A stretch of 64,000 nt of DNA from assembly GCA_964458775.1 (NCBI GenBank), contig CAYWLQ010000008.1, forward strand, positions 1 to 64,000, in the 5' to 3' direction. The notes beneath the pieces are model-generated. The model saw only the letters and a list, made by a program, of their open reading frames with translations. It was not told the origin of the DNA and did no database searches. The position numbers were made by a program, and so were the translations under genes. Source of the DNA: CAYWLQ01 sp964458775 (GTDB taxonomy: Bacteria > Myxococcota_A > Polyangia > JAAYKL01). Below are positions 1 to 8,631 of this stretch, one piece after another (within the stretch, counting starts at the first letter, position 1; each line of letters starts with the position of its first letter).

Positions 1-554
1 AACTGTATCATTTTAATTGGTTGATGTCAACAAAACAACTTAGCGCTTATGGGATTCATCCCCAGGAACCGAAACAAAAAGACGATTGCGTGCTGAAGGC
101 CCACCGATCAAGGCCGCCGATCAAGGCCGCCGATCAAGGCACCCCCAATGTGGATCCAATTGATGTTCTTTGCAAAATAGGCACCCCGATCAATGTGCCA
201 CCGATCAATGTACCCCCAACGCGGATCCGATTGATATTATTTGTAAAACAGAGACTTCTGATTGGAGTGAATATACTTTCAAGGCACGGCGATTTCCTCC
301 TTACCTATGTTTTTGGTTGCACAAATGTTGAATGTAAGGCGGTTTGTTTTCTCCGTCGTTCTTGTTCTAAATTGGCGGCGAAACTGTATTGTTTTTTCAC
401 AATGCTATTCGCCGCCGCCTTACGGACTGCTTCTTTAAGATAACTTGCTGATATTACATATTCTCTAATTTGGCATGATAATCGCCTAGCTTCTTATTGT
501 TGAAGACGTGTCCGCCGCCGCCCTTCGGGTTACGGCGAGATCTTCTAGTCGCAA
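1..554. other. Non-coding stretch with short decayed repeats
   Basis: No convincing gene is visible. A 140-codon open frame on the plus strand (21-443) has low-complexity, unnatural composition and no clear ribosome binding site. The stretch holds three near-copies of a 12-base unit containing CCGATCAAGG (about 105-140). It also has two diverged copies of a segment reading roughly CAATGTGGATCCAATTGATG (near 147 and 218) and GC-rich pieces with GCCGCCGCC (near 411 and 510). It lies downstream of the minus-strand lipoprotein gene ending at 555, so a 3-prime untranslated or decayed region is the simplest reading. Confidence 0.5.
374..416. repeat. GC-rich hairpin with nested stem
   Basis: GGCGGCGAA at 374-382 is perfectly complementary to TTCGCCGCC at 408-416. 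Inside it, ATTGT (388-392) pairs with ACAAT (399-403) around a T-rich loop. The structure sits downstream of the lipoprotein gene on the minus strand. It is not followed by a clear T-tract on either strand, so it is not a textbook terminator. Its function is unknown. Confidence 0.4.
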
Positions 555-2342
555 CTACAACACAGGAGGCAGCAGCACCAATGTGTCTCCTCTTGTTTTA
601 ACGGTCGATTTGGCTGTTAGGATAAACTCGTTATCCTCTATCTCCTCGTACCATTCTATTTCGGCACCTGACAGATCGATGCTTTCGGAATCGACTATTA
701 CCTTTGCAGCTATCGGAATTTGGGCTTTGATATTCTTCAGTACAATTTCTTCGGGCGGAAGGGAGGCGACTTTTGGTTTTTTTACCGTAATCTCTTTAAA
801 GGCAAAAGCATAGCCGCTTTCTGTCGGTATTTTTGCCGTTAATCTATATTTTCCTTCTTCTAAGAAAAGTTGATGCTCACCGTTTTCTGTCAACACAGAA
901 GAAACAGTTTTTATATAGGGCGAATCATCTTGAATGGGCTTGGCTTCTACTATTGAGTTGGGGATGTCAAATCCTTTTGCCGTTACACGCAATACGAAAG
1001 GCTGTTTGTAATTTAAAACAAAAAGCTGATTGTCTTGCGGTCCGGCAAGACTGTCGATGTTTCTGGTTTCGGTAAGCACGGAAAAAGCTTCCATTGACTG
1101 CGGATCAAGAATAGGAGGCAGAACGGTTATCCTGTATTCTCTCGGCGTAAGGTAGATATTATAATTCTCATTTAGGCCGACTATTTTTCCGGTTGAATTG
1201 GTTACCGCGTTGAAAAAAACTTTTTCTTTATAACTGCCGTCTATATAGATGTCTTCTGTTTCGGACTCAAAAATAACCAAACAATTCTCTATGCCGACGT
1301 GAACCGTATGTCCGGAAGAAAGAAGCTGGGGTCTTTCTACTTTTGCTCCGAAACGAACCGGCGATGGAATCGGCGGAAGTGTTATTGTTACGATACTGTT
1401 GTCTAACTGTGATTCGGTATTCGATTCCGGCACGGCGGTTGACAGTATTGTTTCGGCCGGTACTTTAACCACAGGATAAGCCGGATCGTTGGTGTTCCAT
1501 ATTTTTAGATAAAAACTTTCATCAGACGAAGATGATCTTCCTAAAATAAAATCGCCGCATACTTCGCCCTCTTGAGAATCATTAAGGCAACCTGTAACTG
1601 TTTTTGTTGAAAGCGATCGGTCTGTTTCTGCATCTTTTATTTCCAGTGTTAGTCCGCTTGCAGGTTGAGCTTGTAACCCTCTAACAATTTTACCTTTTAG
1701 TAGAGATTTGGCTTGCAACAGCGTCAGCACTGACAAATCGTTGCCTTCTTCATCAATCAAACGTGCTTTTTCTAAATCACTATCCCAAATAACACTGACA
1801 TTATCGAAATAGCGAGGAATATAGGGTGCACCCCTTTCCGGGAGTACTTCGATATTGTATCGCATCCTGCCTTCATAGAGATTAAAATAGGCAACGCGTG
1901 TACGACTGGAAACGGCTACCTTTGCAGATAGTATTTGGGCCTGATGTCCGGGAACAACGCGCAGGTTTTTTATATTGATATCGGCAGGTATTGCTGTGCC
2001 TGCTTCACTCTGAACCTGAAGCCCGAACTTGTATTCTGCGGGAAAATGTAAAATCGGAACACCTTCCCTGCTGAGAGTAACCCTAAAAACTTCAGAAACT
2101 CGTTGTTTGGGAAAAATTTTTGCGTATAGCAGTCGTCTTTCCGGAGCATCTTGATGCACACAAAGAGAAAACTCTTTATTGCAAATATATTTAGAGGAAC
2201 AATCATTGTTGTTTTTGCATGAGTTAACTTGGCCGGTGTATTTTAAATAGTTTATTTCATAGTCTACATCGCCGCAATTTGAGAGGCTCAGTCCTAATAG
2301 AAATGAAAAAAAAATAAATTCTATAGGACATGGTTGTCTCAT
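555..2342 (-). CDS. Large lipoprotein with Cys-rich N-terminus, unknown function
   Basis: This 595-residue protein begins with a short signal peptide ending in a lipobox-like LSNC (Cys about residue 23), so it is probably lipid-anchored in the envelope. Just after the anchor there is a compact Cys motif of the form C-x5-C-x5-C-x7-C (about residues 42-62), a spacing seen in surface lipoproteins of Myxococcota-like bacteria. The rest looks beta-rich and repetitive (strands of the type FRVTL, YNIEVLP, YRITVLP, YRLTAKIP), suggesting several Ig-like or prealbumin-like modules. The ATG overlaps the stop of the upstream lipoprotein gene by four bases (ATGA), so the two are translationally coupled. 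No enzymatic motif is visible and I cannot assign a function. Confidence 0.8.
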   Translation of the reverse strand: MRQPCPIEFIFFSFLLGLSLSNCGDVDYEINYLKYTGQVNSCKNNNDCSSKYICNKEFSLCVHQDAPERRLLYAKIFPKQRVSEVFRVTLSREGVPILHFPAEYKFGLQVQSEAGTAIPADINIKNLRVVPGHQAQILSAKVAVSSRTRVAYFNLYEGRMRYNIEVLPERGAPYIPRYFDNVSVIWDSDLEKARLIDEEGNDLSVLTLLQAKSLLKGKIVRGLQAQPASGLTLEIKDAETDRSLSTKTVTGCLNDSQEGEVCGDFILGRSSSSDESFYLKIWNTNDPAYPVVKVPAETILSTAVPESNTESQLDNSIVTITLPPIPSPVRFGAKVERPQLLSSGHTVHVGIENCLVIFESETEDIYIDGSYKEKVFFNAVTNSTGKIVGLNENYNIYLTPREYRITVLPPILDPQSMEAFSVLTETRNIDSLAGPQDNQLFVLNYKQPFVLRVTAKGFDIPNSIVEAKPIQDDSPYIKTVSSVLTENGEHQLFLEEGKYRLTAKIPTESGYAFAFKEITVKKPKVASLPPEEIVLKNIKAQIPIAAKVIVDSESIDLSGAEIEWYEEIEDNEFILTAKSTVKTRGDTLVLLPPVL

Positions 2343-2890
2343 TGAATATCCTGTAACATTTGCACAACCCAGAGTATCTCAGCAGTATTTGATCCCGGAC
2401 GAGGTTGATTGCGTATGAATCCAAGGTCAGAAACAATAAGACGTACTTCCAGAATGCTTCCGCTGTCTTCTATGAGTTCCAAGGTGGAGAGGTTCACTGT
2501 GCATTCAATGCGAAATGTCGGAACTGTATCACGGCTTGTATCGTCTTGATCTATGGGTTCTACAAGTTCGGGCAGCTTACAGTAATCAGTAGTTCCTCTT
2601 ATTTTGTTAGTCCAATAGTTGGTGCTCAGCTCAAGCAGTCCCTCAATCAAATTTTGTTCAAGGTCGGATACATCCTCATCTCTAACCAATGCTGAAAAAG
2701 AAACCGTAGCATCTCTTTCGGCTCCATATACAGATGAAGCAGGATTATGTCTTTCGATTGAAATTGCATGATTAACAGCATCTTCAAAAATTATTTTTTC
2801 TGTGACAATGCAACCTGATGCGGTCAGCAATACACTGATAGTAAATAGAAAAACAGCAGTAGATAAAACGCGATTTCTAGCTGTAAGCAT
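2339..2890 (-). CDS. Small lipoprotein, unknown function
   Basis: The chosen ATG at 2890 gives 183 residues starting MLTARNRVLSTAVFLF, a clear signal peptide ending in the lipobox TASGC. The open frame extends upstream to 3028, but that would bury the signal peptide and overlap the sigma-54 regulator gene. The stop of the regulator is only seven bases before this ATG. The mature part contains a Cys pair and predicted beta/alpha structure with no family I recognise. It lies between the FHA/sigma-54 activator and the larger lipoprotein in one tight minus-strand operon, so all three probably serve one envelope process. Confidence 0.75.
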   Translation of the reverse strand: MLTARNRVLSTAVFLFTISVLLTASGCIVTEKIIFEDAVNHAISIERHNPASSVYGAERDATVSFSALVRDEDVSDLEQNLIEGLLELSTNYWTNKIRGTTDYCKLPELVEPIDQDDTSRDTVPTFRIECTVNLSTLELIEDSGSILEVRLIVSDLGFIRNQPRPGSNTAEILWVVQMLQDIQ

Positions 2891-2897
2891 AAGACTA

Positions 2898-4676
2898 TTA
2901 TGCCTTTTCAAGGTATCGGAAAATTGTGCGAGGATCCACGTCGAGATCTCTTGCTGTCTTGGTTCGATTTCCGTTATTTCGCTCCAGCGTTTGCAGAATA
3001 TAGTCTCGTTGAAATTGTTCTTTTGCATCTGCCAACGAAAGAATTTCTGTTTTGTTTTCAGGATTAATGTCCAAATCCTGAGGACCTATCATTGTTCCGT
3101 CACAAAGAATTACCGCCTTCTTAATTTTGTTTTCCAGTTCTCTCACGTTTCCCTGCCAAGGGTGTTTTTTCATTGCTAAAACCGCTCCGGGAGTAAAGCC
3201 CTTGGCTTTGGTGCCGTATTTTTGAGAAAATTCCTGAAGCATATACCTGGCAAGCAGAAGAATGTCGTCGCCTCTGTCTTTTAAGGCAGGCAGTTCCAAA
3301 TGAACTACATTCAATCTGTAGTAAAGGTCTTCTCTGAATCTTCCTTCAGAAATCTCTTTTTCCAAATCGCGATTTGTAGCTGCGATAATGCGTATATCAA
3401 CTGACTCCGGTTTTACTGCTCCGACCCTTACAACTTGGTGTTCCTGAAGCACCCGGAGTAATTTTACTTGGAGCGACAGAGGCATTTCTCCTATTTCATC
3501 TAAGAACAAAGTGCCTTTGTGAGCTGCTTGAAATTTTCCGTCTTTGTTTGTAACCGCTCCGGTAAAGGCTCCTCTTATGTGGCCGAAAAATTCACTTTCC
3601 ATTAAGGACTCCGGAATTGCCCCGCAGTTGACTGAAACAAACGGGCCCTTAACTCTTGGGCTTCGTCGATGAATCTCATTGGCAATAAGCTCTTTACCTG
3701 TACCGGTCTCTCCGGAGATTAAAACAGAAACATCCGCTGTGGCTACCTTTGCGACCTTTCTATAGACTTCGAGCATTGACGGAGAACTGCCCAATATTTC
3801 GCCAAATCTTTGTTTATTGAGCTCTTCGGAAAGGGACATGTTTTTAAGTTTTAATACATCAACAAGCAAAGCGTTTTGTACCAAAATTGATGCTTGAGCT
3901 GCAAAGACCGTTAACAGGTCCAGGCTTTTTGCTTGAAACAGCCCTCTTATATCATCATTGCCCACATAGATTAGACCCAATAACCGTCCCCTGTCTAATA
4001 GCGGAACACACATAACAGAGGATAACCTTAAATTGATAACCGACTCTGCGCTTGCAAAGGCATCATCGTGCATTGCATCTGAAACAATTAGAGGTTTTTT
4101 GCTCTCTACCACTCTGGCAATAATGCTGTCTGACAACTGAGCGACCGCGTTTTGCATATTTTCCTGTTTGATATTTCTGGCGACCTTGATTGAAGGATGA
4201 CCGTCCTCAAATAGTACCAAAAAACCTTTAGAGGCACCGGTAAGATCTACTACATAGTCCATTAGTTCTTTGAGTATGTCTGCAACATTGTCATGGGCTA
4301 ACAGCTTTTGAGAGAAGTTATGTAATTGATTAAGAATGCTCAGCGCCTGGCCGGTTTCGTCTTTTTTCTCAACAGCTGAAGAGGGGGGAGCAAGCATACT
4401 AAATATAAATTCTAGGTCTCCGAGTTGAAAACGGTGGTCATGACCAAGTTTAATTTTGCGCCTGGCTTTGCCTCCTTCAATTATGCAGTCAAGGCCGTTG
4501 TCACTGACAGCGATAAAATGCTTTTTGTCAAAGACGAGCTGGATATGACGATCGTGCAGATTGGCATTTTTAATACAAATGTCACAGGAGTTGTCTGCGC
4601 CTATAGAAGTAATGCTTTTAGATATAGGGTAGTGTTCCTTTTGACCGTTTTCAGCTCTCCATATTAAAGTCGGCAT
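2898..4676 (-). CDS. FHA-GAF sigma-54-dependent transcriptional activator
   Basis: This 592-residue regulator has an N-terminal FHA domain (about residues 15-95, a phosphothreonine-binding fold) and a GAF domain (about 115-270). The central sigma-54 AAA+ domain (about 290-525) shows Walker A GETGTGKE, the sigma-54 contact loop GAFTGA and Walker B TLFLDEIGE. A Fis-type helix-turn-helix closes the protein (RTKTARDLDVDPRTIFRYL). There is no receiver domain, so input is likely Ser/Thr phosphorylation read by FHA plus a ligand on GAF. Such proteins are known partners of Ser/Thr kinases in Myxococcus. It heads an operon with two lipoproteins, which are its most likely companions. The two kinases in this window are possible inputs, but that link is inference. 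Confidence 0.93.
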   Translation of the reverse strand: MPTLIWRAENGQKEHYPISKSITSIGADNSCDICIKNANLHDRHIQLVFDKKHFIAVSDNGLDCIIEGGKARRKIKLGHDHRFQLGDLEFIFSMLAPPSSAVEKKDETGQALSILNQLHNFSQKLLAHDNVADILKELMDYVVDLTGASKGFLVLFEDGHPSIKVARNIKQENMQNAVAQLSDSIIARVVESKKPLIVSDAMHDDAFASAESVINLRLSSVMCVPLLDRGRLLGLIYVGNDDIRGLFQAKSLDLLTVFAAQASILVQNALLVDVLKLKNMSLSEELNKQRFGEILGSSPSMLEVYRKVAKVATADVSVLISGETGTGKELIANEIHRRSPRVKGPFVSVNCGAIPESLMESEFFGHIRGAFTGAVTNKDGKFQAAHKGTLFLDEIGEMPLSLQVKLLRVLQEHQVVRVGAVKPESVDIRIIAATNRDLEKEISEGRFREDLYYRLNVVHLELPALKDRGDDILLLARYMLQEFSQKYGTKAKGFTPGAVLAMKKHPWQGNVRELENKIKKAVILCDGTMIGPQDLDINPENKTEILSLADAKEQFQRDYILQTLERNNGNRTKTARDLDVDPRTIFRYLEKA

Positions 4677-4756
4677 TTTACCTCATTTTTAGATCTAATC
4701 GTCACGTGTTGAGCATATCCTTTTTTTTGATGAGGGTAAACGTTCTGAATATGTAT

Positions 4757-4769
4757 ATGTTAATAACAT
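4757..4769. promoter_or_regulatory. 13-bp palindrome between divergent genes
   Basis: ATGTTA-A-TAACAT is a perfect 6-1-6 inverted repeat. It lies between the divergent FHA/sigma-54 activator (minus) and the lipoprotein gene starting at 4894 (plus). A direct repeat AGATCG follows at 4781-4793. The position and symmetry fit an operator for a dimeric regulator, but the region is AT-rich and there is no further evidence. Confidence 0.3.
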
Positions 4770-4893
4770 TAATAAATAAAAGATCGCAGATCGTTATAAT
4801 CAATATTTAAGGTTTCACAAGTGTCTGTAAATAAAGCTTTCGGCAAATGAATCTTATGGTATTTTTATTTCTAGAAAAGGATTGGACAAATAT

Positions 4894-5529
4894 ATGTGGA
4901 GAATTTTTGTTTTTTTTCTATTTGTTTTACTGACAGGTTGTACAAAAAAGCCCGATAACAAAGCGCTCTTAACCGAAGGAAAATTGGTTTTTCAGGACTC
5001 TTTTGATGAAAATGAACTAAGTGCGCATTGGTCTGATACAGGCGGAGGATATCAAATAGTAAACGGGGAGTTGAGGGTAAAGGGAGCAAAAAACAAACCC
5101 CTATGGCTCAAAAAGCCGATGCCCAGAAATGCTCGTGTTGAATTTACTGCTCGCTCAGAAAGTTCGGCAGTAGATATCAAAGCGGAGCTGTTCGGCGACG
5201 GTAAATCATTTGCTGTTAAAAACTCCTATACTGCAACCAGTTATGTAGTAATTTTAGGCGGTTGGAACAATACTCGTTCTATAATAGCCAGAATGAATGA
5301 ACATGGTGATGATCGAGAAGAAAGAGATAATCCTAAGGGTATTCCCGGAAAAGTTTACAGTTTTTCTGTGGTAAGAAAGGATAATGATGTGTTTTGGTTT
5401 CTTGACGGGGAGCTCTTTCTGAAAATGATAGATGACAATCCTCTCGAAGGCGAAGGTCATGAGTATTTTGCCTTTAACAATTGGGCAAGCGAAGTGTTTT
5501 TTGATGATTTGAAAATATATGAAATATAA
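4894..5529 (+). CDS. Lipoprotein with LamG/DUF1961-like beta-sandwich
   Basis: The protein has 211 residues when started at ATG 4894 (MWRIFVFFLFVLLTGC). A TTG four codons upstream is in frame but sits directly against the AAAAGG purine run, so the ATG is preferred. The lipobox LLTGC gives a lipid anchor. The mature part (DSFDENELSAHW near the start, DGELFLK and a C-terminal FDDLKIYEI) matches the general pattern of concanavalin-like jelly-roll domains, which often bind or accompany glycans. A carbohydrate-related role is an inference from the fold pattern. The gene is followed 18 bases later by a coiled-coil protein gene on the same strand. Confidence 0.75.
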   Translation: MWRIFVFFLFVLLTGCTKKPDNKALLTEGKLVFQDSFDENELSAHWSDTGGGYQIVNGELRVKGAKNKPLWLKKPMPRNARVEFTARSESSAVDIKAELFGDGKSFAVKNSYTATSYVVILGGWNNTRSIIARMNEHGDDREERDNPKGIPGKVYSFSVVRKDNDVFWFLDGELFLKMIDDNPLEGEGHEYFAFNNWASEVFFDDLKIYEI

Positions 5530-5547
5530 GCGAACGGGCTTCTATGC

Positions 5548-6465
5548 ATGAATCAAAATGAACAAGAGCAAATGATCTCTGAGTTGGAGAGCGAAATTGA
5601 GAGATTACACGCTCTTTATAACCAGTATTTTATGGGAATAGAAAAGCTGGAACCTACCGTTGTTCGCAAGAACCTTGACAGAAAAATCAATATGTTGAGG
5701 AAAGAGCAAATTAAAAATACTGCTTTGCGATTTCGCCTTCAGATGCAGATTCAGAAATACAACACTCAATCAACTTATTGGTCTAGAGTTTGCCGTCAGA
5801 TTGAAGAGGGAACCTATAGCCGACAATTGTCCTTAGCCAAGAAGAGAGTTAATGCCAGGCACCAGGAAAGCAAAATCAAGGAGCGAATCAGTGAAACCGA
5901 CATGCTCTTGTCTCAAATACCGCTAAGTGAATATGACCTAGGAGAAGGCAATGGTGCTTTAAACAGGCAGCAGATTGAACAAGATGCTTTCAACATTGAT
6001 CTGGACGATCCTTTTGCAGATCTGCAAAAAGAGTTGTTTCCTAAATCAAAGATTTCTCCTCAGCTGCCTAAATCTCCTAACATTCCGTTAACTCCATCCG
6101 AACCTGTGCTTTCTAAAAAGTCACCCCCGCCTATTCCCAAGGCGGCACCTCCGGCACCTCCGCCTATTCGACCGATTTCCTCTCCTATGCAGCCTTCCCG
6201 TGCCGCTGAAGCAAAACCTCCTGCTCCTGTTCAATCAAGTAATTTGCCTTCTTTGTCGGATGAACAAGCACAGTCGATTTATCGCAGATTTTTAGCTGCG
6301 CGAAAAAAGTGTAACGAGTCGACTGAAAATATTTCGATGGAAAGTGTGAAAAAGTCACTTAATGCAAAGATAAAATCAGAAACAGGAGTTGTTGATTTTA
6401 AGGTTGTCATCAAGGGAGGGAAAGCTGTAATCAAAACAGTAAAAGAAGACAGTAAGAGCGATTAG
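5548..6465 (+). CDS. Coiled-coil, Pro-rich protein resembling the MXAN_5187 family
   Basis: This 305-residue protein has no signal peptide. Residues about 1-135 are strongly helical and charged (coiled coil, for example ISELESEIERLHALY). Residues about 165-230 are a Pro/Ala/Ser-rich linker with several PPPIP-like runs. The last 75 residues form a compact domain beginning LSDEQAQSIYRRFLAARKK and ending with VDFKVVIKGGKAVIKTV. I recall that ending pattern from the C-terminal domain of the Myxococcus xanthus MXAN_5187 family, though I cannot verify it here. The function of that family is not known to me. The gene follows the small lipoprotein closely and may be co-transcribed with it. Confidence 0.75.
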   Translation: MNQNEQEQMISELESEIERLHALYNQYFMGIEKLEPTVVRKNLDRKINMLRKEQIKNTALRFRLQMQIQKYNTQSTYWSRVCRQIEEGTYSRQLSLAKKRVNARHQESKIKERISETDMLLSQIPLSEYDLGEGNGALNRQQIEQDAFNIDLDDPFADLQKELFPKSKISPQLPKSPNIPLTPSEPVLSKKSPPPIPKAAPPAPPPIRPISSPMQPSRAAEAKPPAPVQSSNLPSLSDEQAQSIYRRFLAARKKCNESTENISMESVKKSLNAKIKSETGVVDFKVVIKGGKAVIKTVKEDSKSD

Positions 6466-6655
6466 TCAATAGCCTTTGCGGGTTTTTAGGCAAATTCTCA
6501 AAACGTCGTGATAATTCGGACTGATTTTTAGCTTTTGATCTATACCTTTCAACTATTTATGGACGCCCCCCCCTAACCCCCTTTTCAATTGGAAATTCTT
6601 TTCTTGATTCTCTTTTTATGTTTTTCGCCGATTTGAGCAGCTGCATTCTTGGAAG

Positions 6656-8245
6656 TTATCTTTTTGATTTTCCTGACTTATTCGGCTTACCTTTTCTGCT
6701 TTTTGCAGATTTTGACAAAGCCGACCGAACAGGTTTTAGGATTACAGATATTGTCTGATCTTTGTCAGGAATAAATGATTTTACAAAGACAGAATTAGAA
6801 GAGGCTTCTACTTTGAGAAGCATCGGAAGATTTGATTTTTCAAAGTGCGCTGTCGTTGTTGTCGGTTGCCCGTCAACGGTTATCTTTGCGTTATCAGGAG
6901 CATTTTCAATTTTTAGTGTAACCATGTCTAGAAACAGATCGGGATCATCGGTTTGCTTATATTCAGCATTTACATAATCAACAAGTTCCGGTTCGGGAGA
7001 AACAGCTGTTTCGGTAATTACAGGAGGATTTACAGATGCTCTGCGATAGGGCCACCAAGATGATTTTTCCACGAAGAATAAAACCTTTTGAGCCAGAGAG
7101 ATTCCTGATTCAAAGATTGTTTGGTTTTGTTTTTTATAGTACGCAGCAGCTCCTGCAATTCCCATGGTAATGATCAAAAATATTGTAATTATTGTCTTAA
7201 TTACAGAAGATTTTTTCTCAATTTTTGTACTGTTGCTAAACGACGGATTATATAGGTTATCAAGAGTCTCATCCTTGACTGTTTTATTGAGCGAGGCAAA
7301 AGATTGATACGAGGTGTTTGTGTTTGTGCCGGGAGGCGGAGGGGGAGCTAATGAATTTTTCAACGCCAATGCTGCCGAAGCACTCATATAGGTGTCTTCA
7401 GCAAAAGGCATTAAATCAGATATCATATCCGGTACCCTAAGATATCTTTTGTCCCGATCTTTCTCCATTGCTTTTTCTATTACGTGTACAAGCCCTGTAG
7501 GTAAGTCGGGAAGAATATTTGCGATGGGCTTAGGGGTTTCCAAAAGAATGTCACTCAATACTGCATTGTAGCTGGAGCCGCGGAAAGGCAGTCTGCCGGA
7601 AAGCATTTCATATAACATGACGCCTGCAGCCCATATGTCAATTCTGCCGTCAATATCCTTACCGCGAGCAGATTCGGGAGACATATAATTGGGTGTGCCC
7701 AGCACTGTACCTGTTTTGGTTAAGCCTTGATCTCCCTCTGCTTCGGTTTGCATTTTTGCTATACCGAAGTCTAAAAGCTTAACATCATGTCTGCCGCGAT
7801 TGTCTATAGATAAAAATACGTTGTCAGGCTTTAAATCCCTGTGGATAATACCTTTTTCGTGGGAAACAGCCAGTGCGGAAAGTACCTGCAAAATAATAGA
7901 AACGGCTCTCTCAGGTGCCATTCGACCTTCATCTTTTATACATGAGGACAGGCTTTGGCCTTTTAAAAGCTCCATTACTATAAAGGCTGTTCCGTCTTCC
8001 TCTCGACCGACATCAAAAATCTCAACAATATTGGGATGGCCGATGGCGCTGGCAGCTTGAGCTTCTCGAAAAAAACGATTTACAACATCTTCTGAGTCAG
8101 CAAACTCCTTATGCATTACTTTTACAGCTACACGTCTTTCGATAAGGGTGTGTTCAGCTTCATATACTGAACCCATACCGCCCTCTCCGATCAGTTTGGT
8201 CAGTCGGTATTTACGGTCGAATATTCTTCCGATAGTCTCATTCAT
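6656..8245 (-). CDS. Membrane Ser/Thr protein kinase
   Basis: This Hanks-type kinase has 529 residues. The glycine loop GEGGMG (about residues 20-25), the ATP-binding lysine in VAVKVM (about 42), the catalytic loop HRDLKPDN, the metal-binding DFG and the GTPNYMSPE activation segment are all present, so it should be active. A single transmembrane helix follows (about residues 350-372, IITIFLIITMGIAGAAAYY). An outer segment of about 140 residues carries a PEGA-like beta repeat (IENAPDNAKITVDG) and a very basic tail rich in Lys and Ser. The start at ATG 8245 gives the usual kinase N-terminus. An in-frame TTG at 8287 with a GGGG run upstream is an alternative. Substrates are unknown; FHA proteins such as the 2898-4676 activator are candidates by family logic only. 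Confidence 0.93.
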   Translation of the reverse strand: MNETIGRIFDRKYRLTKLIGEGGMGSVYEAEHTLIERRVAVKVMHKEFADSEDVVNRFFREAQAASAIGHPNIVEIFDVGREEDGTAFIVMELLKGQSLSSCIKDEGRMAPERAVSIILQVLSALAVSHEKGIIHRDLKPDNVFLSIDNRGRHDVKLLDFGIAKMQTEAEGDQGLTKTGTVLGTPNYMSPESARGKDIDGRIDIWAAGVMLYEMLSGRLPFRGSSYNAVLSDILLETPKPIANILPDLPTGLVHVIEKAMEKDRDKRYLRVPDMISDLMPFAEDTYMSASAALALKNSLAPPPPPGTNTNTSYQSFASLNKTVKDETLDNLYNPSFSNSTKIEKKSSVIKTIITIFLIITMGIAGAAAYYKKQNQTIFESGISLAQKVLFFVEKSSWWPYRRASVNPPVITETAVSPEPELVDYVNAEYKQTDDPDLFLDMVTLKIENAPDNAKITVDGQPTTTTAHFEKSNLPMLLKVEASSNSVFVKSFIPDKDQTISVILKPVRSALSKSAKSRKGKPNKSGKSKR

Positions 8246-8354
8246 ATTCTGCTTTTCCAAGTCCGGGCCAAAAGACCGATTTTGCAACTATACCCCAAAA
8301 AAGTACCTTCTGCCTAATTGTCTGTTCGAAAAAATTCTATCTAGAAGCATTAGC

Positions 8355-8371
8355 CGACTAGCTCTTAGTCG
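8355..8371. promoter_or_regulatory. Small inverted repeat in divergent promoter region
   Basis: CGACTA (8355-8360) and TAGTCG (8366-8371) form a perfect 6-bp stem with a five-base loop. It lies between the divergent kinase gene and the GYF-like/RNase J genes, 25 bases before the ATG at 8396. It could be an operator or a leader hairpin. It lacks a T-tract and is therefore not a terminator. Confidence 0.3.
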
Positions 8372-8395
8372 TTAAATCTGGCATAGTTAATAACC

Positions 8396-8629
8396 ATGGA
8401 TATTAAAAATCGAAAATGGTGGATTTTAGTTGGAGATATTGAGCGCGGTCCGATATCCGAAGATGACTTTCAGGAGGAGCTGAGGTCCGGAAAAATTTCT
8501 CTGAGATCTCAGGTGAAAAGCAATTATATGGATAATTTTGAACCGTTGCTTAAATATGTATCCACTGATGAATCATTTCGCCGTCCGTCTACGATGCCGC
8601 CTTCTTTACCCGATAATTCAGAATCATAA
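8396..8629 (+). CDS. Small GYF-like domain protein
   Basis: This is a 77-residue protein whose core (WWILVGDIERGPISEDDF followed by LRSGKIS) matches the GYF_2/DUF4339 pattern: an aromatic strand, then the G-P-[IVS] turn, then a helix and a basic strand. Such domains usually bind proline-rich or other peptide ligands. Here the domain is nearly the whole protein, followed by a short Ser/Pro tail. Only two bases separate its stop from the GTG start of RNase J, so the pair is probably translationally coupled. A role tied to the RNase is suggested by position only. Confidence 0.75.
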   Translation: MDIKNRKWWILVGDIERGPISEDDFQEELRSGKISLRSQVKSNYMDNFEPLLKYVSTDESFRRPSTMPPSLPDNSES

Positions 8630-8631
8630 TC

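Noticed and set aside
21..443. 140-codon plus-strand frame near the left edge
   Set aside because: Repeat-derived composition, no ribosome binding site and no recognisable domain.
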